Positions 32,399-42,800 of a stretch of DNA of 64,000 nucleotides are shown here, piece after piece. The notes under the pieces were generated by a model. The model saw only the letters and a list, made by a program, of their open reading frames with translations. It searched no databases and had not been told where the DNA came from. A program made the translations under genes and the position numbers. The DNA is from Eremomyces bilateralis CBS 781.70 (Eukaryota; Ascomycota; Dothideomycetes; Eremomycetales; Eremomycetaceae), in the NCBI RefSeq assembly GCF_010015585.1, contig NW_022985068.1:1629911-1693910 (forward strand), given 5' to 3'. How positions within the stretch are numbered: position 1 is the stretch's first letter; each line of letters opens with the position of its first letter.

Positions 32399-33519
32399 AT
32401 GCCCTTTTCTCCCTCCTGGCGGATTTGTCTTCCACGGCGGATCCCCATGCCCCATGCCACCTGAGTGAGGACGAGGATAAAAAGCTTCTTGAGCGACGAG
32501 ATGTGCAAGCTCTCCAGGACCATAAAACGGGACAGCGCAACCTATTGGACCGGTTATCTTTCTTGGCTATTCGAGAGAAGTAGGAGAAATACTTTCGCAA
32601 GGTACAAGATGCAAGGGCGCTGGGCGGCAATATCACCATTGCCGAGTTGCCAATTTCGAACAGCGATGTCATCGTTGATGCAACGCCCGTTGATGAAGAA
32701 GGCCGGGCTTCATTTATTAAGTTACTGGCTAGCTACCCCCGCCTTTTGAAGAGAAGTAAGAGGTATGACTCTAACCGAAACGCTCAAGATCCATGTCCTC
32801 GGTCTATCTGTGTCCTTTGCAATCCGACTGGGAAGGTTTTATCTTTCTCACAACATTCGTCTCTCACCAGGCACTTTCAGATCAAACATTTACGACATCA
32901 TCACCTAGATCAAGGACGCGAATGCCCAGTTCCTGACTGTGGCCTGACTATTGACGCTGGTGTATCTCCGTTTTACTGTCACTTAGAACGCCAGCACGGC
33001 AAACACTATACACCCGCTGCTCATCGACGCATCGAACGTTCGATCTGCGTCCTCTGCGATCCGACCGGGCGTCAATTGTCCTTTTCCCAGCGCCAAAATT
33101 TGACAGAACATTTCAAGGCTGATCATCTACCCTCGGGCCACCTCGATCAAGCTCGTCAATGTCCAGTTCCTGACTGCGGGTCAATGATTGAAGCTGGAAT
33201 AGACCCCTTTTGCGGTCACTTGCAGTGCACGCATGGGAAGCATTACACGCCTCATCTGTGCAAAACTGGGTTAAAGCAGCGTGAACATCATCGATCATAT
33301 AAGCGAGTTCAACCAGCATCCGAACTTCAGAATAAGAGCACAGTTACGGTTAATGTAAAACGGAAAGCAGATGATGATACCGGGAGGAAATTGACCGACT
33401 TAGGTCTGCTCGAGCAAATGCTCCAGGAGGAAGTCTTTGCTGTACATTCGGATGAAGAACCGGTTACGAAGAAACGAAAGCAAAACGGAGTTGCAGATTA
33501 TTGAAGAATTCTAAGTTGG

Positions 33520-34380
33520 GTAACAGTTGACAGCATCGGTATCATAAAGCTCGTCAATGGAATTGGGATATAACTTAGGAGAAAATTGCAGCGTAAATCA
33601 TCTTCTTCCAACCTTCGATGCTATATATGTGATTATAAGTAGTCATCTGACCTTGACGCGGCGTAGCAATGCTCACCCTGTGATCGCTTTGATCTGCTCC
33701 CGCTGTGTGCGGATTTCTCCAGGTCTGCAACCCGCTCTTCGAGGCTCGATATACCGGAGATAACGCGCTGCATTTCTTGTTGGTGATATCCTTGAATTAT
33801 ATGTATCACCTTATCCGCTGCAGACTTTGCAATTGAATGGGTATAGGTGACATGAGCTAGGTGTTGCTGCAGTGTAGCCATTGCAATATCTGACTGGTCT
33901 TGCTTCATTCTCCAGTCGGCTACGTGAATGTCCATACCGCGGTTCTTGTAAAAGTTAACATTTGTTCCTCCCAATAAAGAAGGATCAACTTGCCGTATTC
34001 TCCGTCTGAACATTAAAATCTGGAGACTCAGGGTTCAGCGGCCTACTATTAAGAAGCGTCGCTGATGGAGCGATGTGTTCCGTGGGACGGGAGTCCGGAT
34101 CCGGCAGGACAAAGTTGTCGTGTAACATATCTAATGCGTGCTCTACCATAGATAAGAACGTTGACGGAATCTGTCTTGAAGTGCTCTAAAAGGGCATTGT
34201 CAATATAAACCCATTTTCATTTGCTGAGGACCCGGAGCTTTCAGTCGCCCCAGACGCTTGAAATGACCACTTCTCCGGCACGACTCTACCGAAAATGTTC
34301 TGCGGCATCCAGTCCCATATAAAGATGAGTTGTTCTCGTTTTCGTTCACTGATCGCCCGGCTAAATGCCATCTGGGCCAC
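33520..34380 (-). CDS. unrecognised coiled-coil ORFs next to the recombinase relic
   Basis: Minus-strand pieces: 34380-34189 (MAQMAFSRAISERKREQLIF), an open stretch at 34200-33995 (EHALDMLHDNFVLPDPDSRP), and 34013-33633 (LLGGTNVNFYKNRGMDIHVADWRMKQ, then HSIAKSAADKVIHIIQGYHQ and ISSLEERVADLEKSA, a coiled coil). They could be exons of one gene, but I did not find a clean splice solution. The block lies tail to tail with the DUF3435 gene. The family is unknown to me. Confidence 0.35.
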
Positions 34381-35245
34381 TTTCGCCGGTTACATGTTCA
34401 TACCTAGAACACAATCTACGAAAAATGAGGAGCCACCCGTGGCACAAAGTGACATTGCCTCAGAAAACTCAAACCATATGGACCATATGGACAAGGAAGT
34501 GAATGCTGAGCCAGCAATCGACGGACAACGAGCACTCCCAAAAGAGAGTGGAGAGACCCTTTGTCTAGATCAAGTAAGAGAAGTCGCATGCAAACTACGA
34601 CAAAGAGATCGGAGTAGGCAGGGCCAGCCCTCAAGGGTAGAAAATATTTAGTAGGGTAGGGAGCCTCGTTCTATTAGTTAGACTTATCCGACTGATTCTA
34701 CTGAATAGTTGGATTTCAGGGTGATTTGATCATAAGCAGCAGAGTTGTATTGTGTGAGTTGCGTGTTCTAGAGCGAGAGAGGTTGCGCGAAAAGATTCGA
34801 AAATTGTTAAGAGTAACCTCCCTCCCTGCGTGCCGAGCCAGATCATGGGTACTTTTACTTCAGAGCAAGCCAGACACTGCACACACAGTGATATTTCTAA
34901 AGTTTTGTTTAATTCGTACGCTGTAGCCATTCCTTAACTTCGGGCCAACTTCTATCTAAAAAATTACGTTGGCATCGCCGCCTTGATATTATAAGGAAAA
35001 TAGATTGCCGAATACTCCTGTCTTCGGTATTTAAGTACACTTACTACTGAGTAGTAGGAGCCAGAGTTTCCAAAATTTGGTCGACTAGCACACCTTATAA
35101 ATCGCCCGGACTTTCAAACCCGTTCTTGGATAATCCTCAAGCTCGCTCTTCGAACCTAGTCACGTCGAAGCTGAACGTTGTTCTCTCTATCTCCTCCTCC
35201 TTAGTTCAGAAGTCCTTAAGCCCCCAATATCTTGGATAAGGGGGC

Positions 35246-35677
35246 TCACAGGTCTCCAATATTGCATTGCATCTCGATCATCAAAACCTTGAAGGCGGGC
35301 AGCATAGAATACTCCACGCTCCCAACAATGCCAACGTCTCGGAGCTCAAGAACTTCGAGCGTGCTAATCTCAAGTAGGCTTTCTATAAGGAAGGAGAATA
35401 CGTCATGGTCTAAAGAAAGTGCATCTGGCGATCTAGGACCGGAAATTGAGGCTTTTCTGAGCTTGCTAAATGCGGCTGTAATAGCTGCCTTTGTTTTAAA
35501 CAATTCCAGCGGCCACTTGCTAGAGCCACCCACATTTACGGAAAGAATTCGAAGGGTTGGGAGCATACGAAGGACGAAGAGGCTACCCCTCATCGAGCCA
35601 CCAACAATCAGCGTCACCGAGGACTGATTCGACTGGTTGACCCATCTTTCCGCATCGAGAAGATTAACTCGCCTCAA
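35246..35677 (-). pseudogene. LRR-like fragment
   Basis: A 143-residue frame with leucine-rich periodicity (MLPTLRILSVNVGG, LLEISTLEVLELRDVGIVG), as in the C-terminal part of fungal F-box/LRR proteins. No F-box and no upstream exon was found, so it is probably a remnant. Confidence 0.35.
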
Positions 35678-35744
35678 GCTAAGTTACGCCCCTTAACAAG
35701 GCTCCAGAGATCCTTTTAGATTTCGGGCATTACTTGGACCTGTT

Positions 35745-36210
35745 GAATAAAAGTACAGTTGGCTCAAATATTGCCCAATCTCTGTCACGCGTCCTTGTAA
35801 CGCTTCCAAAGCAGAGGATATATTTTAATAAATGTTCCTCTTTGTTCACATCGGAGGACCTCCACCACTTGATCTGCTGCTGAGTCCGTTCATGCTGTTG
35901 TAGACCAAAGAACATGGCATCATGAAGCATATGAATTTCAGAGCTCAGCTCTTCTCGTTTCATCTTCCAATGGGCAATTCGAATCTCTAAATACTGAACC
36001 AATATAAGTCAAGGTTAACATTAAAAAAAATGAGTTATGTACTAAAAGATCTTCTAGGTTGCTGGGAACACGAGGGCCGATCCCTTTAATAAGTCTATTG
36101 CGAATATCTTTGGGCGAAATAGAGCTTGTCACTCCTAGAGAAGGAAAGATGGCTGCTGATGAATGCTTCTGATAGAGTTGGATCAGTTCATTGATTGGTA
36201 CAGGATGATG
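35745..36210 (-). CDS. unrecognised small spliced ORF with amphipathic helices
   Basis: An upstream stretch (INELIQLYQKHSSAAIFPSL, GVTSSISPKDIRNRLIKG) ends at DLL, and a putative intron (GTACAT...GTTCAG, about 36000-36048) leads to YLEIRIAHWKMKREELSSEI and a helix-rich tail. It resembles in layout the IHVADWRMKQDQ segment at 33.9 kb. Speculative. Confidence 0.3.
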
Positions 36211-37320
36211 CTCCTAGTATACGGGAAATATCGGCCGAACAAGCGCCAGAGGCTTTCGTGCTCTTATAAGAGTATCGCTTAGAGAAGAGCCGCCTTGGTG
36301 CGACTATGAGGTCATTGCAAGGGGTTTCAATGGAGAAGATATGTAAAGGCAATAGGATGCTAGAAGGAAGTAAGGTTTTCGTTGGTTTGCTTGTTTTTAG
36401 CAAACTGATATGGTATTGGGGACGAGTGGAAGATTTTTTTTTACCATATACGCGAGTATCTGTAAAGGCTCAAACCTCGAAGGATTTGGTATAGCTGGAA
36501 CGCTGTTGATTTGCTAAAGAGAAAAAGGAAAAGATCTCTTTCACTGGCGATCTGCTATTTTACATCTGTGACTGTCACAGTAGTTTGACTTCAGGCAATT
36601 CAAACTCTTTTATACACACCTAAAAGTGCAGATTTTTGTGTTTAACCGCATGCCGTGGTCACTGCTGACGCTCCAGGAGCCGGCCATAGGAAAATTTCGT
36701 CGCAACGTTGTCGCAGCTACTGATTTGCGGAGAGCCTCCTTTTGCGCCCAAACAGTGCGCTTCCTCCACAGCATCGCCATCAAGCTTGCGCAGCTGGCGA
36801 AACTCATAAATGACGGTTATCCGAACTTTTGAGTCCCCTGGGAACGACGAGAACCTCCTATCTGCCGTAGGGCTGCCGTGGGAGGCGATCTCATGCAACG
36901 TCGCCACTCTGCTTGATACCTCCAATCAAAGAAACGCGATCCCGAAAGAACCCGCATGATGACTAAGGAGTAACTTAACTTATATAATCTGCTTTTGTCT
37001 AGCCGTGAGCCAAAGCTGTGGCTGTGTGCTCTTCCTCCTAAAAATAGATATATCACGAGGGCGGGAGCGGCCATCTCAAGGCATGACAAGCGTACAGTGA
37101 CTTGCGAAATCAGTGTCGGGCTTTTCCTGCATACAAAGCGAAGTAGCAACTCACTTCAACGTTATACGGCGCTAGCAGGGAGGGCGCCGACCTGCTTATG
37201 CTACACCATTGTGAAGAGTTTATGAGAAATAGGCTGCTGGCTCGATTGCCTCTAGTTGTTTGTGAGCATCACTGCACGGTGAGGACGCTCGTATCATGAA
37301 CCATGGAAGACTTTGACAAG
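36210..37320. other. intergenic, no gene seen
   Basis: AT-rich, with T-runs (for example 36436-36443). No coding signature before the HNH gene's stop codon. Confidence 0.45.
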
Positions 37321-38699
37321 CTAAGCACTTATATTGCATTCAGCATTATGTTCTTGACTTTCAAGTACACTCTGTCTCTTGGGGAGACTTGATAGGTTAC
37401 AATGAAATCTCTCATCGCCGTCTCCGTGCTGCCCATCACTGTGACTTTCACCACTTTCGTCTTCCTCTGATGTTAAATGATCACCTCGAAATGAGGAAGC
37501 AAAGGATGATGATTTATGATCAAAGCTCCTCTGTCTCTTCCTGCCTCTGAAATCTTCTTCGCTGCACGTTTCAAGATCTTCTAAGACATCGTCCCGTTGT
37601 CTCTTCTTTGGGCTTTGGCTCCTGCTCTTGACTCGGGCGGCAAAAATATGCCTACATTTGTCGCCAGACGCGTCCAGGATCCTGCTCGAGCCATCCTCTC
37701 CGTCCACAAGAACAAGCCTTCGTGAAACTCCCTGCCGTAAGAAAGTACTCTGTGCAAGAATAGTCCAAGCAAACCGAGCGAACAGACACTCCACGCTTAC
37801 ATCCATAAGTGGCTGCAGCGTGACATTATGGTATAGTTTCGCAAGCTCTCCTGTCAAGCCAGGGGCAAAGACATGGACAACCCAGGAACTCCCTTTAGGT
37901 ACAGCAACCAACCATTTCTGGTCGAACACAGTGTGAATATCCGATCGTAGCAAAATGGAGTTTCGAGCATCATCAGTTGGATCGGTCATAGTGGCGGGAC
38001 GAGAAGTGTATTGAAACATCATGTTTGAACTGAACCACGGCTCCTCACTCCGAGGAATGAGATGCGCAGCTTCCGTGCCCTCAGTGTGGCTGGTTACTCT
38101 GCAAGAAACATCGCGGGACAAGAGGATCTCTGTCAGGCCGCTCTGTCGTGGTAAGATGTCGGACCTGGGGATGCGGAAGATGTCCGATTTCCAAAAAGGT
38201 GGTAGGTTATCGTGGGGGAATTGAAAGTGGGCAAAGGATGGGATGATAGGGTATTTAGGATCTGAGAATAGTTTATGTTAGTTAGTATGTGGAATATAGC
38301 GGTCCAGCGAAACATTAATCCTCGAGACATACCGTCATCAGGGTCCTCTTTGATCCGGAAATAGTAATTCTTCAGCGTTAGGAGGGAGTCTGCCTCCGCT
38401 GCAATTCGTCGTCCTTTTCTCGTCTCTGTCAAAAATCCTTCCCAGGTGCAATTTGCAATTATCGCACAAGCAATCCTTGCCGTCTCGTGATGAATGCCCC
38501 CTTCAGAGCTATCCAGTGCTGGCAATACGAGAAGAATATTGTTTGTGTCTGGATATCCTGGATGGCGAAAATGCACATTGTATGAGTCATTGTTCTTAGG
38601 AAGAGAGGCACCAAGATCCGAGTGCGTTGGTGGTGGGTAGGGTTTGCGAGCTTGAAAGTTGGAGGAGATCGAAGCGGATGGAAGAGTGGTATTTGGCAT
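37321..38699 (-). CDS. HNH-nuclease-domain protein of the fungal HNH_2 family, about 435 aa
   Basis: Join complement(37321..38261, 38333..38699); a 71-nt intron with GTATGT donor and CTCAG acceptor, frame kept. The N-terminal half shows NVHFRHPGYPDTNNILLVLP and ETARIACAIIANCTWEGF. The HNH_2 core follows the junction: CRVTSHTEGTEAAHLIPRSE, WFSSNMMFQYT, DDARNSILLRSDIHTVFDQ, then WVVHVFAPGLTGELAKLYHN. The His of AAHLIPR and the Asn/His of NSILLRSDIH form the usual HNH metal site. A Ser/Glu-rich basic tail follows. The family is expanded in Pezizomycotina, with no defined role. I start at the ATG at 38699; the frame stays open up to an ATG at 38927, so the N-terminus is uncertain. Confidence 0.8.
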
Positions 38700-39059
38700 T
38701 TGGGCTGTAGTGATTTGGTTTATTGGAGGAGATTGAGCGGGTGCAAGTAGGTGGAAAAGACCGAACTCTGGACTTTTGTATAGAATACCCTTTGTGGAAG
38801 CGATAATGTTGTCGATATGTGGATGGCTGCTTGTTGCTGTGGATGTTTGCTGTCGTCGCGTCAATAAAACTGCGCAGGTGTTCCAAACGCGAGGGTGCGC
38901 GATAGCACGTGACTTACCCACTCCCACTCTGCCATTAATTACAGTGTTAAGGAATACGCAATCGGTATAAACCAGAAATATACCAATAACAACGTCGGAA
39001 TTACCTGCCAGCTCTCTGCTGAGTATAATTGCGCAGCGTAGCGGAGCAGTTTAAAATCC

Positions 39060-39228
39060 AAATGGGGCTCCTTTTCCAAAAAAGCACACACGCTCATTGG
39101 TCAGTTGAAAACTCTCTGTGATTGGTCCAAAAATTTCCTTGGCAAAATGATTGGCTGAGAAAAGGGTCCGGAAAGTTCCGTGTCTCTGTGATTCGTCCAA
39201 ATTACTTGGCAAAGTGATTGGCTGAAAA
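39060..39228. promoter_or_regulatory. CCAAT-box cluster in an imperfect tandem duplication
   Basis: ATTGG (CCAAT on the minus strand) occurs near 39096, 39121, 39150 and 39217, with a degenerate ATTCG near 39191. The units CTCTGTGATTGGTCCAAAAA...CTTGGCAAAATGATTGGCTG and CTCTGTGATTCGTCCAAATT...CTTGGCAAAGTGATTGGCTG show a ~70-bp duplication. It lies 360-530 bp upstream of the HNH gene start, in its promoter orientation. Confidence 0.55.
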
Positions 39229-39855
39229 GTTCTTCCATCTCCGAACTCTGTGGACTTCGTTGTCGTCGCCGTCGCCAGGTCCTGCGCTCTCGTTACCTAC
39301 ATGGAGCACCTTTTCACTACTATCACGGCATCAGGCGAATCCTACATTTGGGGGAGTGAGACATAGCATCGTAAGGTATAGACAATTCGACAATGCAGAG
39401 TAGTTGAGTCTCACGGACAATGTCCATAGAAGAAAGTGAAGAGAAAGAAAGCAAGATCCTCGAGACATCTCCGGGCATCATCTATGTTCTTATACCGGCC
39501 GACAGTCCTGAAATCATCTACACGGACACTCGTTGCCTTCATCGTGTACGATACAGTGTCGTCTTGAGCGATTCCATCCCTCAAAATCAACCAGAGGAAG
39601 TCATGCGGGCGAAAGACTGTAGAAACATATGTGCATGTGGTCGAAGGTGGAAGAGTGAATGAAGTAGGGCCGGTCACATAGATTCTACTCAGCTCCTCTG
39701 CTTAAAATCTATTTGTTTTTTCATCTCTTACTCACAATTTTCTTCTCTACCTTATCGCTTTCCTGGCACCTTTGTCGACTCTCTATCAATTAACTACTAT
39801 CGGTCTAGCATCACAGTCTATATTGTCAATTGGAGATCTATCAAAGCGATCCCGC

Positions 39856-42800
39856 ATGGCGGAGGTCAGCCTAAGTACTATACCTCCTCCTGGAGGTTAT
39901 GCACCCGACCCCCCTTCCGATGTTCCCGACCCATCCAATCCACTGCATCGATGTATTCACTGTAAACATCGGAAGGATGCTGCTTATGACCTGAAGCGCA
40001 ATGGAGAGTATTATGCTAAGTGTAAGGCTTGCCGTGAGAGTCATACATCTTCTGTAAGTGTGTTTCGAAGTCCCGCATCATATTCAAACTAATATTACCC
40101 TAGAGGAAGCGCCCTCGCTATCAACGAGATACAAGCGCATTAATCCAGAGGCAAGTGAAGCCTCGTCTACAGTCGGAAGGATTCTTTCCCCGAGGTCAAC
40201 ACGAGGAAGATACTCCTTCTCAAGCAGCAGTTCGCAGAGACTTCGTGGATATTCAACGTGAGCACCGTTCTCGCAGGAGACACGGTGAGATTGTCTCTTC
40301 GACGCCCAATTTCGATGACTTCGTTACACAACGGACGCGTCCGCCTGGACAGTATCCTGGCGCGACCCATGTTCCATCCCGGACTCCACCTAATCTGTCC
40401 CAGCTTGGAAATCCAATCTTTCCGCCTATTGAAGACGAGCAGGAGGATGGTGAGCAACCTGTCCGCGGTCCAATCTTCCGCCGATACTCCCTACCTTCAC
40501 TTCGCGGTCGAACTCGGAATCTATCTCGGTTTACTGGATCAAGCGCTCGGTCCGAATCCTCTAGAGGTTTACTTCGCGAACTTCAACCGCCTCCTAGCCA
40601 GGAGGCTCCCGAACTACAATACTTTCTGTGTAGACTCTGTGACACCTACCGTGAAGAGTCTCGGAAAGTGAGACATATGGAATCGTGTACCTATTGCAGG
40701 GATTATACTCCTGTATCTGAGCGTACGCAGTGGTGTTTGCAAGGTGGTCATGAAGTGAACCAGTCTTCGTGCATGGAAGATAAACAAGAGCAAGGAGCAG
40801 ATTCCGAGGCCTTATATTTCCTCAACTGTGTATCCTGTCGTCAAAGTACAGACGGGTGGATTAATAATGACCATCGCCGGAGAGCCCCAGAGCAGTCTCA
40901 ACGCCGCTCTAGCTTGGATCCTCCGAGAAGTCGCACCCCTTCGCGTCCAGGTCCCCATCGACGCGCTCGAGAACTTGCTACCGCGGATCTACTAGCCCCT
41001 AATCCTCCTATCGATTTCTCTAGTCTAACTCTCGGAACCACGGATCCGGCACTCACCGAACGCGATAAAACGCTTATACAGAACTTTCATCGAAAGGTCG
41101 ATTCTGTTAATATGGCCACCTGTGTCCGCTGCCATGAGCGATGGCTTGGGATAAGCTACGACGAGAACGGTGTTTGCAAGTCATGCCTTACCATTGATGC
41201 AAAGCGTGGCCCCGACGAACCATATCTCTGGAGCGATGAGAACAATGCCGATCCCGGGGAATTTCCGGATATTTGTCTCCCTAAGCTTTCTCAGATCGAG
41301 GAGATGCTTATCTCGCGTGTCCATACCTTTGTTGAGGTTCGGCAATACCGCGGCCAGCAGTACAAGTACTCTGGTCATATCTGTCACTTCCTCTCGAATA
41401 CTGCACGCGTTTATGCGCGTCTCCCTCTCTTGCCTAGAGAGCTAGATGTTATCATCCTTCGCCCTTCTAATCATGCTACGGATCCAAGGGTTAATCGTCA
41501 ATTCATTCGCGATTATCGAGTGCGTCGTAGCGCAGTGATAAAATGGCTCTACTTCCTTCAAGAACACCATCCTGCCTATGCTTCTATCGACATTGATCTA
41601 ACTCGACTCGACGCCTTGCCCGAAAACGGCTCAGTTGAAGAGGACCTGCTTATCTATGACCACCAGGATGAGCCCAATGTTGAAATGCAGGCAGACGACT
41701 TTGACGACCCAGAAGACGACGATATATCCCCGCCGCAAGCCAGTGCAGTCCCGGACTTGAACCCGGACCGCCAAGAGATCGATCAGATGCGTCTTGAAAT
41801 TGGAGCACGTAGAAGGGAACGGCTCCAGGCCAGTCAAGCACCCTTCATGACCATGCCATCCCTCCGTGCGACCCCTCTTGCAGACTTGAACAAATCAGTC
41901 CCATGTTTGACATGGGCTTTCCCTACACTGTTTCCATACGGGAGGGCGGAGTTTGCCACGCCAAGGATCCGAGCTATCAAGTACAACGAATTCGTCAAGC
42001 ATCTGCTTCTCTACAAGGATGGACGCTTCGCACAGCACCCTCGCTTTCGATATGTTGTCTTCAATACAATCATGAGGAGCCAAGTCAACTCACGCGCGAG
42101 CTTTTTCGTCAAGAAGATCCGCCCTGGTCCCACTGACTTAACAGTTGACGATCTTCGACGAGCTTTCGAGGAAGATACTCCAGAAGCGGAAGCTATGGTT
42201 AACTCTATCTCCCGTTACTCCGGCAGTATGCGCGGCACCCGTTCATTTTGGGCAGGAAAGCGTCGGGCTTTAGAAGCCGGTGTCCGACAACTCGGGTGTC
42301 CGCATCTCTTTATCACCTTCTCTGCAGCCGATTATCACTGGGATGATCTGATGCAATCCATGCCGAACTACGAGTAGTGGAAATCCGCCACTTCAGTACA
42401 ACGTATTCGCATTGCTCGTGATGCGGTCCGAGATAATCTATTGATTGTCGCGAATCATTTCCACCGTCGTTTCGAGGCCTTCCGGACCGAGGTGCTTATT
42501 CCAAAGTTTAACATCGTCGACTACTGGCATCGTTTCGAATGGCAATCACGCGGTAGTACCCATGACCATGGTTCATATTGGATGGAGGGTGACGGCTTAC
42601 CTAGTCCTGAACTTCAAGACAATATCGACCAACTGACGGAATTTGCTCGGTTTTGGGGAATCCACATCCATGCTATCAATCCAGACCGTGGGCGTGATTG
42701 GGTTCGTCCTGAGGAGAGGTCAGAACTGCAGATGCCGTTTGCGGACCAACCGAACACACTGCGCCATCTTTCCAACCTACTGAACCGTGTTCAGGTTCAT

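Larger units (their letters stand above)
26481..33504 (+). pseudogene. DUF3435-type tyrosine recombinase (Starship-captain/Crypton-like), degraded and split by a transposon
   Basis: Left part 26481-27870: MAPRRTIRKGEAGEQEAKEL start; DRTTYKRGYAMGLFKEYE (SAM-like core-binding region); VIMQALLNRHGDIL; LCMAIGGFRTDCPRNLKYAD, which fits the first catalytic Arg region; and YSMRVGSGGKI with NTHQEYYFPDYMSQNL, which fits the PYSLR...HYLP segment holding the nucleophilic Tyr. Right part 32401-33504 continues with ALFSLLADLSSTADPHAP, typical of the DUF3435 C-terminal half, and two C2H2-type zinc-finger pairs (CVLCNPTGKVLSFSQHSSLT...H, CPVPDCG...CHLERQHGK). A Tc1-type element sits between the halves (27873-32398); the frame is collinear across it. 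Several stops and frame changes, e.g. TAG at 32581, show that it is not functional. The right part alone is well conserved. Confidence 0.72.

Noticed and set aside
34295-34651. 118-residue plus-strand frame
   Set aside because: No recognisable family; overlaps the more coherent minus-strand coiled-coil pieces. Left out for lack of support.
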